A stretch of DNA of 64,000 nt from Porphyromonas gingivicanis JCM 15907 (lineage in GTDB: Bacteria; Bacteroidota; Bacteroidia; Bacteroidales; Porphyromonadaceae): the NCBI RefSeq assembly GCF_000614585.1, contig NZ_BAKX01000007.1, forward strand, positions 1 to 64,000, read 5' to 3'. Each line of letters begins with the position of its first letter. The first letter of the stretch is position 1. The position numbers were made by a program, and so were the translations under genes. The notes under the pieces are model-generated. The model was not told the DNA's origin. It did not search any database and saw only the letters and a program-made list of their open reading frames with translations. This document shows positions 19,929-29,709 of this stretch, in pieces.

Positions 19929-21218
19929 TCATTGCTCTCTCATCGCCACAATAGCAGGTATGCGCACCGCTTTTCGAGCTGGCATATACCCCGCCAAAAC
20001 ACCCGATATAACCATAACCGTAAGAGAGGTTACTGCCACCCAAGGGGGTATCACAGGGTTTTGGAAGAAGATGAGCGTAACTCCCTCGAAGATTTGCCGA
20101 GAGCCAATGCCCGATGTTGCCAAATAATAGTCCGCCCCCCAAAGGAGTGCCACTGCTAAAATAAGCCCCAAAAGCCCCGAAATAAGGGTAACAAAGACCG
20201 ACTCTGCCAAGACCATACCGATGATATGCTTAGGGTGCGCCCCCAATGCTTTACGGATGCCGAACTCACGCATCCGCTCCTGCACCGAGACGAGCATAAT
20301 ATTGCTTACCCCGATAACCCCAATCGTCAGTATGGAAAGCCCGATAAACCAAAGGAAAACATCCAAACCAAAGAAGATTTTGCCCATCATATCGGAGGTA
20401 GAGAGGGTATCGTTGGACATATAAACTGCCCAATCATCTTCGGGCGAGAACTCTTTGACCAATGCTAAGGTTTGGCGCACACGTTGCTCCAAATGCTCGA
20501 AATCTGCCTCTTGCGTAATACTCGGACAATAAAGATAGAGGTTGCTATAAGCGACACCCTCGTCGGGAAATTGTGCCGCCATGGTTGTAAAGGGCAGATA
20601 GCATACAGCATTGCGAGAGCCAGAAAGTCTGTAAACCCCCACTACTGTATAGGAAAAAGGTCCTAAGAATATCAGTTTGCCCAGTACAGAGCCTCCATTG
20701 GGGCGCAAACTACGGGCCGTTTTGTCGTCTATCACCACGTTGCGCGCTCTACTCTTCATATCTCCAACCGTTATAAAACGCCCCTCTACGATGGGTACTT
20801 GCTGTATCTCTTCGTCATACTCGGGAAAAACAGCTCGCAACTCCAATCCAAAGTTGGCACTAATCACTTCGCCCTCCATCGAAGCATTATCTACCCATTT
20901 ATTAAGCTGCGGATAGATGCTCTCTATCTCGGGGAACTTGCGTTGGAGCAGTTGAATGTCCGTATCGTAGAGCTGTATAGTGCGCCCTCTTTCGTACCCT
21001 GCATAGGGCAATCGAGTTTCGTAACAGTGGAGCGAACTACTCCCTGAGCGCATCCCGATGGCATCACTATTCGCCTCTAATCCATGGCGCAAACCTGTAC
21101 CCGTACCCAAGAGTAAGATGAGCAAAAGTATGCCCCAGCCCACGGCAAAACCCGTGAGAAAGGTGCGGAGCTTATTGCGCATCAATGAAGCGGATATCTC
21201 TGTGTACCAATGAAACAT
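19929..21218 (-). CDS. MacB-like ABC transporter permease (FtsX domain) 2
   Basis: 429 residues, same architecture as its neighbour: N-terminal helix (FAVGWGILLLILLLGTGTG), periplasmic core to about residue 270, then three FtsX helices with coupling motif RMREFGIRKALGAHPKHI. The two permeases probably form a heterodimer served by the ATPase upstream. It starts 78 bases after the ATPase stop and ends 30 bases before the next permease, consistent with one operon. Confidence 0.9.
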   Translation of the reverse strand: MFHWYTEISASLMRNKLRTFLTGFAVGWGILLLILLLGTGTGLRHGLEANSDAIGMRSGSSSLHCYETRLPYAGYERGRTIQLYDTDIQLLQRKFPEIESIYPQLNKWVDNASMEGEVISANFGLELRAVFPEYDEEIQQVPIVEGRFITVGDMKSRARNVVIDDKTARSLRPNGGSVLGKLIFLGPFSYTVVGVYRLSGSRNAVCYLPFTTMAAQFPDEGVAYSNLYLYCPSITQEADFEHLEQRVRQTLALVKEFSPEDDWAVYMSNDTLSTSDMMGKIFFGLDVFLWFIGLSILTIGVIGVSNIMLVSVQERMREFGIRKALGAHPKHIIGMVLAESVFVTLISGLLGLILAVALLWGADYYLATSGIGSRQIFEGVTLIFFQNPVIPPWVAVTSLTVMVISGVLAGYMPARKAVRIPAIVAMREQ

Positions 21219-21296
21219 ATCTACTCTTTCTTAAACAATCTACCTCTAAAGCCCAAAAGCTGTGAGGCTCTTTTATAGCACAATGGGGCAGAGTAA

Positions 21297-21961
21297 TTAC
21301 TCTACAATAATACCATCACGAATATGTATGGTGCGGTCGCATAAAGCTGCCACACTACTCTCATGAGTAACTACGATAAGAGTTTTTCCCTCTTTATTGA
21401 CTCGCTTGAGAAGCTCCATAACCTCTACCGTAGTGGTACTATCGAGCGCACCCGTAGGCTCATCGGCAAGGATCACTTTAGGCTCGGTAACGAGGGCGCG
21501 TGCTATAGCAATGCGCTGCTTCTGCCCCCCCGAAAGCTCGCTGGGCAAGTGATGCCCCCACTCCTCCAACCCTACTGCTCGAAGGAGGGAAAGGGCTCGT
21601 TCGCGACGAAGAGAACGCGCCACCCCCTGATAGAAGAGGGGGAGGGCAATGTTCTCCACGGCATCTTTATACGCTATTAAGTTAAAAGATTGAAATACAA
21701 ATCCAATCTCTCGGCTTCGCACATAGGCAGCTTGGCTTTCCGTGAGATTACGTAGCGAACGCCCATCTAAGACATATTCGCCCTTATCGAAAGTGTCCAA
21801 GAGCCCCAGTATGTTAAGTAACGTACTTTTACCCGACCCCGATGCCCCCATTATGGCCACCATCTCACCCTCTTCTATTTGAGCATCAATACCCTTTAGT
21901 ACATGTAGCGGTTGCACACCCGGTAGGTTTTCTCTATACCGCTCAACTCTATCAGTGCCAT
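21297..21961 (-). CDS. ABC transporter ATP-binding protein (MacB/LolD type)
   Basis: About 221 residues. ATG at 21961 gives the expected start ([14 protein letters not shown]), but one base is missing near 21920 before [14 protein letters not shown]. Walker A is GASGSGKST, followed by Q-loop FVFQSFNLI, signature [15 protein letters not shown], Walker [13 protein letters not shown] and switch His in VVTHE, so it should be an active ATPase. It is the first gene of the five-gene export operon and powers the two FtsX-type permeases downstream. Confidence 0.9.
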
Positions 21962-22329
21962 TGTACGTTGTATTTTAATCTTAAACCCCACTCTTAAGTG
22001 TAAGGGGTTAGGTGTTTTACTATAATGATACGGAGCAAAGGTATTTAATACATCTGTATTATCCAAATAATATACCTATAAAAATTTGCTTTTTTCCAAT
22101 TCTTTCTCCTCGAAAGCATCCATTAAATGCCTCTAAAAAGGCAACTAAATAGATGATAAATAAGCAATTAAGGAGTATTTCGAGTAGAGAGTTTATTTCC
22201 CCTCTCGAAATACAAAAAAAGTTCCCATCTTAGTTGGAGGTAACCTATACAGCAGGTAACAACAACTTAAAAAAATGTTGGACACTCGATGTATCGCACC
22301 TTCTCAACGTCTCCTTGTCTTCCCCTTTC
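21962..22329. other. Intergenic region upstream of the export operon
   Basis: No gene seen. AT-rich between 22030 and 22260; it should contain the promoter of the minus-strand export operon, but no clear TTTG/TAnnTTTG pair was identified. Confidence 0.35.
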
Positions 22330-22439
22330 TGTTTCCTATGATGGTTAGCCCCAAAAGGTATAATCATTCGAGGCAAAAGGTACGATGGTTATAGTCGAAA
22401 CCCTCCGTGCAAACATTCCCAAGGATTATACCCTCCAGA
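22330..22439 (+). repeat. 22-bp-phased intergenic array (5 units)
   Basis: Units start at 22330, 22352, 22374, 22396 and 22418 with cores TGTTTCC, CAAAAGG, CAAAAGG, CGAAACC and CCCAAGG, followed by TATGATGGTT-, TATAATCATT-, TACGATGGTT-, CTCCGTGCAAACATT and ATTATACCC blocks. The last three units correspond block for block to the inverted array at 10847-10934. Confidence 0.85.
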
Positions 22440-22481
22440 TGAGAGCATCGCACGAGTCGTTTTCAACAGTCTCTGCAATAG

Positions 22482-22526
22482 AAAAAAACACCCACCCCTA
22501 ACATATAAGTATGGGGTAGGTGTTTG
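22482..22526 (-). terminator. Bidirectional-looking intrinsic terminator
   Basis: AACACCCACCCC pairs with GGGGTAGGTGTT with A-run and T-run flanks. It lies 27 bases past the stop of the minus-strand purine permease at 22553. Confidence 0.8.
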
Positions 22527-22552
22527 AAAGTTTAGGCTCTAAAAAAGAACTT

Positions 22553-23849
22553 TTACTGCAATATATAGCGCAAGATGAGTAGCGCGGTTACAATGTAGAG
22601 CGTTACACTTACCTGCTTGCACTGTCCGCTCAAGAGCTTCACAAGGGTATAGCTAATGAGTCCAAGAGCCATACCTTCCGCAATGTTATAGGTAAGAATC
22701 ATCGTAATCATTGTAATAAAACTGGGCAGAGCTCCGACATATCCGAGAGGTCAATCTCCTGAATAGCACTCAGCATAAAGACCCCTACCAAGACGAGTGC
22801 CCCCGTAGTGGCAGCCGCAGGTATAAGCAAAAAGAGGGGCGAGAAGAAGAGAGCCAAGAGGAAGAGCATAGCGGTCGAAAATGAAGTAAGCCCTGTACGT
22901 CCCCCTTCGGCAATACCCGAAGCACTCTCCACAAAGGTTGTTACCGTAGAAGTACCGAGCATCGCTCCTGCCGAAGTAGCTACAGCATCTGCCATCATAG
23001 CGGCTTTGACATTCTTGACATTGCCCTTTTCGTCCATCATTTCGGTATTAGCAGCAGCTCCGATAAGCGTTCCTATGGTATTGAATATATCCATAAAAAC
23101 GAGTGCAAAGATGGTGAGCATCATATCCATATTGAAGATCGCGGCAAAGTCGAACTTCAAAAACGTGGGAGCCAAAGACTGTGGCATCGAAACAGGCAAG
23201 AATCCGTCAGGAATGTTGGTAACCCCCAAAGGAATACCCACCAGCGTACAGATAATAATACCATAGAAGAGCGCACCGCGCACCTTTAGGACAATAAGTA
23301 CAGCACTGATAACAATGCCTAACGAGGCGAGGATAGCCGTTGGCGTGAACTTGCCCAAGGCTACAAAAGTAGCCTCATTCGCAACGATGATACCTGCATT
23401 CTTCAGTCCGATAAAGGCAATGAACATACCGATACCTGCCGAGATGGCAAAGCGGAGGTTCTTCGGAATACAACGTACAATCTGCTCTCGAATGTTAAAT
23501 GCTGTCAGTAAGATGAAGATAATACCCTCAACGAAGACAGCAGTAAGCGCGGCTTCCCAGCTATATCCCATACCAAGTACAAGTGTAAAGGCAAAGAAAG
23601 CATTAATCCCCATACTGGGAGCTTGCGCAAAGGGTAGTTTGGCAAAGAAAGCTATCAATATAGTACCAATAGCCGAGGCAAGTGCTGTAGCAGTAAAGAC
23701 AGCGCCTTTATCCATACCCGTAGCACTGAGAATAGAAGGATTAACGGCAAGGATATAGCTCATTGTAAGAAAGGTAGTAAGCCCTGCTATAACCTCTGTG
23801 CGCACTTTGTGGCGTTCGGGAGAGAAGCTAATAGTTGCAAAAATTTCAT
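22553..23849 (-). CDS. NCS2-family hypoxanthine/guanine permease (AzgA-like)
   Basis: About 432 residues once two one-base gaps are closed: near 23843 in the start codon region (restoring MKIFATISFSPERHKVRTEV) and near 22732 (restoring DMSEALPSFITMITM and the last helices to RYILQ). Some twelve hydrophobic segments are present. Family markers include SYILAVNPSIL, QAPSMGINAFFAF, DIFNTIGTLIG and GTSTVTTFVESASGIAEGGRTG, typical of proton-coupled AzgA/PbuG purine permeases. Followed by a terminator. It sits with a Tsx-like porin and a uracil-xanthine permease, forming a nucleobase uptake block. Confidence 0.85.
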
Positions 23850-23897
23850 AGGTAGTTCTTTTTTTCTGTTAGTACCCCATCATTCGACTCCAACCCA

Positions 23898-24611
23898 TCA
23901 AAAGCTCCACTTAACAGCAATAGTGGGGAGGGCGTAGAAACGCTCATTCTTCACGGGGAAGTTGTAGCTCATCTCCACCTCTGTACCGATGCTTAGGTTG
24001 CAGTCATCTGCTATGCAGGGGAGTTTGTTGAGGTTAAACCAAAGCTGAGGCTCCATAAGAAAGACCATCATATTTTGACCTGAGAAGTCGCGATCGCCCC
24101 ACAAATCGGCAAATCCCGTAAAGGTAAAAAGCCCCTTAGCAAAGTGGTAGTACCATGTGCCCGTTAGTTGAAAGGAGTGAGGGTTGCTTTGCTTGGCAAG
24201 GTACTTATACATAGGTGTGATGCCGAAGCCGTAAGAAAAGTCGTCTGCGTTATAGGAGTAATTAGTCCCTAAGAGGTAGGCATCGTTGTAAGAGAAAGCA
24301 TTGCTCAAGCCTCCATTATACTCCACATGCACCGAGAGGGGCAACTTCCAGAAGCGGAGGTCGCGTGCTATCTCCCAATAGGCAGACTTGATACCAGAGT
24401 TTTGGTAGTCCATATCTATGAAGAAGAAGGTACTACCCCACTTATCAGGACGGAACATCTCTACCGTGGAGGTAAGTGCAGGGCGTGCTTTCATATCCTC
24501 TGTTAGGAGGTGACCAAAGTCATAATGCAACTGTACGTTCTGCGCTTTAGCAACAGAACTAATGGATAGAGCTACACAAAGAGTAGCCATAAGGAGGAAT
24601 AATTTTTTCAT
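23898..24611 (-). CDS. DUF5020 outer-membrane protein (Tsx-like)
   Basis: 237 residues, signal peptide (MKKLFLLMATLCVALSISS, cleavage at AKAQ). The mature part consists of alternating amphipathic strands ending in the aromatic C-terminus VKWSF, typical of outer-membrane barrels. FFFIDMDYQNSG and SVHVEYNGGL match the DUF5020/nucleoside-specific Tsx-like family as I recall it. Its position between two nucleobase permeases suggests that it lets nucleosides or bases through the outer membrane; that role is inference from context. Confidence 0.75.
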   Translation of the reverse strand: MKKLFLLMATLCVALSISSVAKAQNVQLHYDFGHLLTEDMKARPALTSTVEMFRPDKWGSTFFFIDMDYQNSGIKSAYWEIARDLRFWKLPLSVHVEYNGGLSNAFSYNDAYLLGTNYSYNADDFSYGFGITPMYKYLAKQSNPHSFQLTGTWYYHFAKGLFTFTGFADLWGDRDFSGQNMMVFLMEPQLWFNLNKLPCIADDCNLSIGTEVEMSYNFPVKNERFYALPTIAVKWSF

Positions 24612-24714
24612 AAAATCGTGTATTTGATACTGTTTGTTCGAGATTACCTATAGAAATAAAAAGCACCGCCAACCATCACAGAGGTCAGCGTAGCAGAGTT
24701 TTTGTGCGAGTAAA

Positions 24715-25929
24715 TTACTCTTTAGAAGCCACCTTATCCTCGTTCGTCTCAGGTAAAATCAGGTTCAATAGTACAGCAATAATAGCCGAAAGCCCAATAC
24801 CCGATAGCGAAAAAGTACCCATCTGTAAGATAGCTCCACCAATACCTGTGGTGAGTGTAACCGAAATGATTACTATGTTACGAGGGCTTGAGAGGTTCAC
24901 CTTACTATTCAGTAGGTTAGAAATGCCCGCCCCAGCAATAGTACCGAAGAGAAGGAGCATTATACCGCCCAATACGGCAGGGTCTATACTCTTGAGTAGT
25001 GCGCTCACCTTACCAATCATCGAGAAAACTACGCCCGTAATAGCAGCTATACGTAGCACCGAAGGGTCTGTTACCTTGGTCAAAGACATCGCACCCGTAA
25101 CCTCGGAATAGGTTGTTACAGGAGGTGCGCCCACAAGGGAGGCAAAGAGGCAAGCCACCCCATCACCCAGCATTGTACGGTGCAACCCCGGAGACTTTAC
25201 AAAGTTTTTGCCCGTTACACTATTGACTACATAAACATCTCCAATATGCTCAATAACGGGAGCTATCGCTACGGGAATCATAAAGAGGATAGGCTCCCAA
25301 CTGAACTCCTTAGGCAGTACCACCTGAGGCAAAGCAAACCACGATGCAGAGGCTACCTCCGAGAAGTCGATGTCGAAGAAGATCATATCGGTCAAGTAGC
25401 CCACTATAATGCCACAGAAAATAGGGATGAGCTTCATAATACCCTTGGCATAGAGCGTTACAGCAATCGCTGTGGCAAGCGAGACAAGAGCCAAAAGCCA
25501 GTTGTTTGCCGCCATATTGACCGCAGCTCCTGAGAGCGAAAGCCCGATGAGCATAATGATAGGTCCAATAACGATAGGAGGGAAAAGGCGATTGATGAAC
25601 TTCAAACCGAAGAGGCGGATAAGCCCCGACATAACAATATACACCGCTGCCACTCCCAAAATACCGAAAAGAGCACCACTCAAACCATAAAGCTCGGTGG
25701 CTTTAATGATGGGTGCTATAAAAGCGAAACTACTACCCAAAAAGATGGGCACTTGCCCCTTAGTTACCAAATGGAATAGCAGTGTGCCAATACCTGCCGA
25801 GAAGAGAGCAGTAGAAGGGTCTAAGCCTACTAAAAGAGGTACCAGAACGGTAGCTCCGAAGGCAACGAAAAGATACTGTACACCCACTACCGTTTTGCGT
25901 ATGGGGGTTAAGTGTGGAGTCTGTTCCAT
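24715..25929 (-). CDS. Uracil-xanthine permease (NCS2/UraA family)
   Basis: 404 residues from ATG at 25929 (a TTG three codons upstream is less likely). Multi-pass membrane protein with family motifs FVAFGATVLVPLLVGLDPST, GSSFAFIAP, FPPIVIGPIIMLIGLSLSG and APPVTTYSEVTGAMSLTKV, characteristic of UraA/UacT symporters with an NxxP-type central region. It imports a pyrimidine or purine base with protons; which one cannot be read from sequence alone. AT-rich TAATTTTG-type elements about 40 bases upstream probably form the promoter, divergent from the gene at 26113. Confidence 0.9.
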   Translation of the reverse strand: MEQTPHLTPIRKTVVGVQYLFVAFGATVLVPLLVGLDPSTALFSAGIGTLLFHLVTKGQVPIFLGSSFAFIAPIIKATELYGLSGALFGILGVAAVYIVMSGLIRLFGLKFINRLFPPIVIGPIIMLIGLSLSGAAVNMAANNWLLALVSLATAIAVTLYAKGIMKLIPIFCGIIVGYLTDMIFFDIDFSEVASASWFALPQVVLPKEFSWEPILFMIPVAIAPVIEHIGDVYVVNSVTGKNFVKSPGLHRTMLGDGVACLFASLVGAPPVTTYSEVTGAMSLTKVTDPSVLRIAAITGVVFSMIGKVSALLKSIDPAVLGGIMLLLFGTIAGAGISNLLNSKVNLSSPRNIVIISVTLTTGIGGAILQMGTFSLSGIGLSAIIAVLLNLILPETNEDKVASKE

Positions 25930-26022
25930 AGAAAGCAATTATTCGTTTTTGTAAAAGGCAAGGGCAAAATTACAAATATTATCTTTTCGATAAGCCAATT
26001 ACCCCCGAGTAAACAGCCCCTA

Positions 26023-26053
26023 TTGGTATTGATAAAAGGTTTTATTAACTTTG
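26023..26053 (+). promoter_or_regulatory. Bacteroidetes-type promoter
   Basis: TTG (26023-26025), 20 bases, TAACTTTG (26046-26053), giving a predicted start near 26060 and a leader of about 53 bases before ATG 26113. Confidence 0.6.
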
Positions 26054-26112
26054 GGCGTCGGATAAAGTGTCCGAAATGTACAATAAGTAACACACATAAA
26101 GAAAACAACACA

Positions 26113-26684
26113 ATGAAAAAACTTATCCTACTGCTTGCCTCGCTGGCAATGCTTGCTATTCCTGTTACTTCTCAGGCTCAGAGAAGAGGAAAAGTTGCCC
26201 CTAACAAATACAAGAAGGCGCTGTTTGCCGAATTGGGTACGCCCAGTATGGGTATCTCATTCAACTATGATATGCGCTTTACCAAGGGACAAGTAAACGG
26301 TATCGGCGGTCAGATTGGACTTGGGTTCTTCTCGGCAGGAGACGTTCTCGTAGTCTCTGCTCCGATAGGGATTAACTACCTGTTCGGAACACGCAATAGC
26401 TTCTTTGAGGTGGGAGGCATCCTCACCCTCTTTGGCAAGAGCCAAGAGGAGTATTCTTCTCGCTACGACTATTACTATGGAAATTCCTATCAAGGGAGTA
26501 TCAAAAAAGTAAAGTATGTATCGGGTTATGGGGCTGGTCTCAGTCCTGTGTTCGGATGGCGTTATCAGCTGCCAGAGGAGGCATCTTCTTTGCTGTTGGC
26601 TTGAGTCCTTTTATCTCTCTCTCTCCAGCCATTATGAGTAGTTTGTATCCCGGAGGTTACCTCCGCTTCGGATATACGTTCTAA
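26113..26684 (+). CDS. Outer-membrane beta-barrel protein
   Basis: About 190 residues from ATG 26113 with signal peptide MKKLILLLASLAMLAIPVTS (cleavage at SQAQ). One missing base near 26572 hides the true end; restoring it gives LPRGGIFFAVGLSPFISL and the barrel-type C-terminus YLRFGYTF, stop at 26682-26684. Alternating strands such as GISFNYDMRFTKG and IGINYLFGTRNSFFEVG support a small barrel. No specific family recognised. Confidence 0.75.
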
Positions 26685-26821
26685 CCATTCGATCCAAGAG
26701 AATTGCGTTTATAATTGCTTGTTTTTAATCACAAGTCGAATGGCCAGCACGGAGAGGAAGAGACCCTTGTACTGAAAAACACCGGGATTATACTTTATCT
26801 AATAGGTCTTCTTCCTCTTCG

Positions 26822-27975
26822 TTGCGCTACTTCTATTCGGGAGGGTTCTTCTTACTTGTTGTTTTTGCTCTTTTCTCCTGTGGTGCTGAGCCTCCAAGAG
26901 GGGCACGCCTTCAGTTGCATTGGAAGGGAGCGAAAGGAGACTCTACCGAACTCTTTTTACACCTAACAGACTCTCTGGGACAAAGCTCCGTAAAAACGAT
27001 TTGGCTCACCGATGCTTCGGGCAGAGAGACATTACACTTTCCATTAACCAGTACCACAGAAGCCCTTCTCTACTACTACGGGGGAGTGGGCTTTTGCGCT
27101 ACAACTCGCTCCTCGTCGGGAGGTGCGGCTCGACTTGGACTGCTCCTCGCCTCGCTTGCACACAGCCCAAGGTTATCCCGAAGCAGACCTAAGGCGTAAG
27201 TTCGTCCGCCAAGAGAAAGAAACGCTACAAGCCTTAGATCGCATAGCACAGCGATTATATACGGAGGGTAGCAAACTCTCCGCTCAAGAGTGGCGTAAAG
27301 CAACGGAAGAGGGACGAAAGTTGGAGCAAAAGTTGCAAACCCAAGCAGCACACTTCATCGTTGCCAACAAGGAGAAACTTGGCATTGCCGCACTCGCAGA
27401 TGAGTACTTCCCCTCTTTCGAAGGAGCGCTCGACTTCCTACACCTCTATCCCAACGAGTCTCTCCCCCACCACCTACTACGTCTGAACAACTACATAGCC
27501 TACTGGAAGAGTAGATCGACCGATACATTGTGGCGAGACCCTCACCTCTTTCCCATGCCCTCTACGCTCCGCAAAGTGTGGGAAAAGAGACCACTCTACC
27601 CCTCGCTATCTACTTATAGCGATGACCGACTCTCTGTGGAGAAACGATGTGCAACGAACTATGCACAAAGCGCTACGAGCCGATTCGCTCTCCCAATCAC
27701 TCTTCATATTGGCACAGAGTGCTCCTCAATCGGACAGTCTTATTTCTACCAACACAACGCAACAAAAAATAGCATGGGCAGATTCGCTTGCTCTCATGCC
27801 TCATTACTACACTCAGCACCCCGCTCCTCTTATAGTACGCCATATCATGCGTCATTGGGGAGTACAAGATATGCCCTACTTCCTCCTTATTTCGGAGAAC
27901 AACCGCATAATCTATCGAGGCAAAAACCTATCACGGGCATTGGATACAATGCGTAAGGCTCGTGGCAATTCTTAA
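26822..27975 (+). CDS. Thioredoxin-like lipoprotein, multiply frameshifted
   Basis: The pieces join into about 385 residues if four missing bases are restored (near 27090, 27120, 27580 and 27617), giving for example GVGLLRYNSLLVGEVRLDLD and LAIYLLAMTDSLWRND. The N-terminus is a lipoprotein signal (lipobox LFSC) with an unusual TTG start; the true start could be an ATG further up in another frame. The first 130 residues resemble the DUF4369 N-terminal domain of Bacteroidetes TlpA-like proteins. The C-terminal part (MPYFLLISENNRIIYRGKNL) resembles a thioredoxin fold without a visible CxxC. It could equally be a genuine pseudogene, as it carries the most breaks in the window. Confidence 0.55.
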
Positions 27976-27998
27976 CCTTTTTTCCTCACTTCTGTTAT

Positions 27999-29537
27999 AT
28001 GTTAGTTCAAACCTTTACGGCTGCTTTGGTGAGTGTAGATGCGCACACTGTAACGGTAGAGGTCAATGCAACAGAGGGTAGCACATTCTCTATCGTGGGA
28101 CTACCCGATGCCTCTGTACGCGAAAGTTACGACCGCATACACACCGCTGCATACAACTCAGGCTACCAGCTCTATGGAAAACGAATGGTGGTTAATCTAT
28201 CTCCTGCCGATCTCAAGAAAGAGGGTACTGCCTACGATCTACCCATTGCTATCGGAATGATTGCTGCTTGCGGGCAACTCAAAAGCGAACAACTATCTCG
28301 CTATATGATGGTGGGAGAACTTTCATTAGATGGGCATCTACGCCCTGTCAAAGGGGCTCTACCGATTGCTATAAAAGCACGGGCAGAAGGGTTGGAGGGA
28401 CTGATTGTACCTCAAGCCAATGCCAGAGAGGCAGCAGTGGTCAATCGGCTCAAAGTCTACGCTGCCGACACACTTACAGAAGTGGTCGATTTTCTTGAGG
28501 GTAAGCTCTCTTTAATCCCCATTGAGGTAGATACTCGGGCAGAGTTTAGCCGTCAGCAAAGCGAAGTACTCTACGATTTTAGCGATGTCAAAGGACAAGA
28601 AAATGTAAAACGTGCCCTCGAAGTAGCAGCCGCTGGCGGGCATAATATCCTTATGGTCGGTGCTCCCGGTTCGGGTAAATCTATGATGGCAAAAAGAGTA
28701 GCAGGCATTCTTCCGCCCTTTACCCTAAGCGAAGCCTTAGAGACTACAAAAGTCTACTCCGTAGCAGGCAAACTACCGCCTCATACCACCCTACTCACGC
28801 ATCGTCCTTTCAGAGCCCCACACCACTCAGTATCTGTACCTGCGTTGGTAGGAGGGGGCGTAAATCCTCGTCCGGGTGAGATTAGTTTGGCGCACAATGG
28901 GGTACTTTTTCTGGACGAATTGGCAGAATTCAACCGCAATGTACTCGAACTAATGCGCCAACCTATGGAAGAGCGTACCATAGCGGTATCTCGCGCCAAA
29001 GCAACGGTCGATTACCCAGCTTCGTTTATGCTGGTGGCGGCTATGAATCCCTGCCCCTGTGGCTATTACAATCACCCTACACGTACCTGCTCTTGTGCAT
29101 CGGGAGCTGTACAAAAATATCTTTCCAAAGTTTCAGGTCCTCTAATGGACCGCATAGATATACAGGTAGAGATTGCCCCTGTGCCCTTTGAGGAGATTTC
29201 CAATGCAACCCCTGCCGAGCCTTCGCTAAGCATCCGCAAGCGCGTTTTGCAGGCACGTCTACGACAGACAGAGCGATTCAAAGATTACCCTCATATCCAC
29301 TGCAATGCGCAAATGCCTCCCAAACTAACCGCTCTCTACGCACGCCCCGACGCCGAGGGATTGGCTCGACTCAAACAGGCAATGGAACGCTTAGGGCTTT
29401 CGGCACGAGCCTATGACCGCATCTTAAAGGTAGCACGAACCATTGCCGACTTGGCAAACTCCGACACTATAACTTCCGAACACATCGCTGAAGCAATTCT
29501 CTACCGAGGACTCGACCGAGCATCTTGGGGTCTCTAA
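27999..29537 (+). CDS. comM: YifB/ComM-family AAA ATPase
   Basis: 512 residues. N-terminal ChlI-type domain (VEVNATEGSTFSIVGLPD), Walker A GAPGSGKSMMAKR, Walker B GVLFLDELAEFNR and sensor region SFMLVAAMNPCPCGYYNHP, followed by the C-terminal Mg-chelatase-like domain. In the best-studied relatives ComM is a hexameric helicase helping branch migration during integration of transformed DNA. It is complete and follows the lipoprotein gene after 23 bases. Confidence 0.9.
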   Translation: MLVQTFTAALVSVDAHTVTVEVNATEGSTFSIVGLPDASVRESYDRIHTAAYNSGYQLYGKRMVVNLSPADLKKEGTAYDLPIAIGMIAACGQLKSEQLSRYMMVGELSLDGHLRPVKGALPIAIKARAEGLEGLIVPQANAREAAVVNRLKVYAADTLTEVVDFLEGKLSLIPIEVDTRAEFSRQQSEVLYDFSDVKGQENVKRALEVAAAGGHNILMVGAPGSGKSMMAKRVAGILPPFTLSEALETTKVYSVAGKLPPHTTLLTHRPFRAPHHSVSVPALVGGGVNPRPGEISLAHNGVLFLDELAEFNRNVLELMRQPMEERTIAVSRAKATVDYPASFMLVAAMNPCPCGYYNHPTRTCSCASGAVQKYLSKVSGPLMDRIDIQVEIAPVPFEEISNATPAEPSLSIRKRVLQARLRQTERFKDYPHIHCNAQMPPKLTALYARPDAEGLARLKQAMERLGLSARAYDRILKVARTIADLANSDTITSEHIAEAILYRGLDRASWGL

Positions 29538-29573
29538 GCGAGGTTCTCTCCAACATCTACAACACTTTTCTCT

Positions 29574-29639
29574 CAAAAGCTAAAACCGTTCGAGTCAAAA
29601 CTTACGATACTTTTAACCCAAAAGCTCCCCCAAAAGCTC
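29574..29639 (+). repeat. 22-bp-phased intergenic array (3 units)
   Basis: Units begin at 29574 (CAAAAGC), 29596 (CAAAACT) and 29618 (CCAAAAG). The cores keep exact 22-base spacing, and the second is followed by TACGATACTT. The array overlaps the left arm of the terminator at 29624. Confidence 0.65.
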
Positions 29640-29664
29640 TTTTCATAAGAACCTTTGGGGGAGT
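29624..29664. terminator. Intrinsic terminator between convergent genes
   Basis: CTCCCCCAAAAG pairs with CTTTGGGGGAG. It lies between comM (ends 29537) and pepD (minus, ends 29710), so it probably serves both strands. Confidence 0.75.
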
Positions 29665-29709
29665 TATTACAATCGTTTATCTCCTTTTAGACTAAAAACA
29701 AACGAGGTT

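Noticed and set aside
22330-22439. 22-bp arrays as CRISPR-like or coding repeats
   Set aside because: No repeat-spacer alternation, and the units contain stops in all frames and are not a multiple of three.
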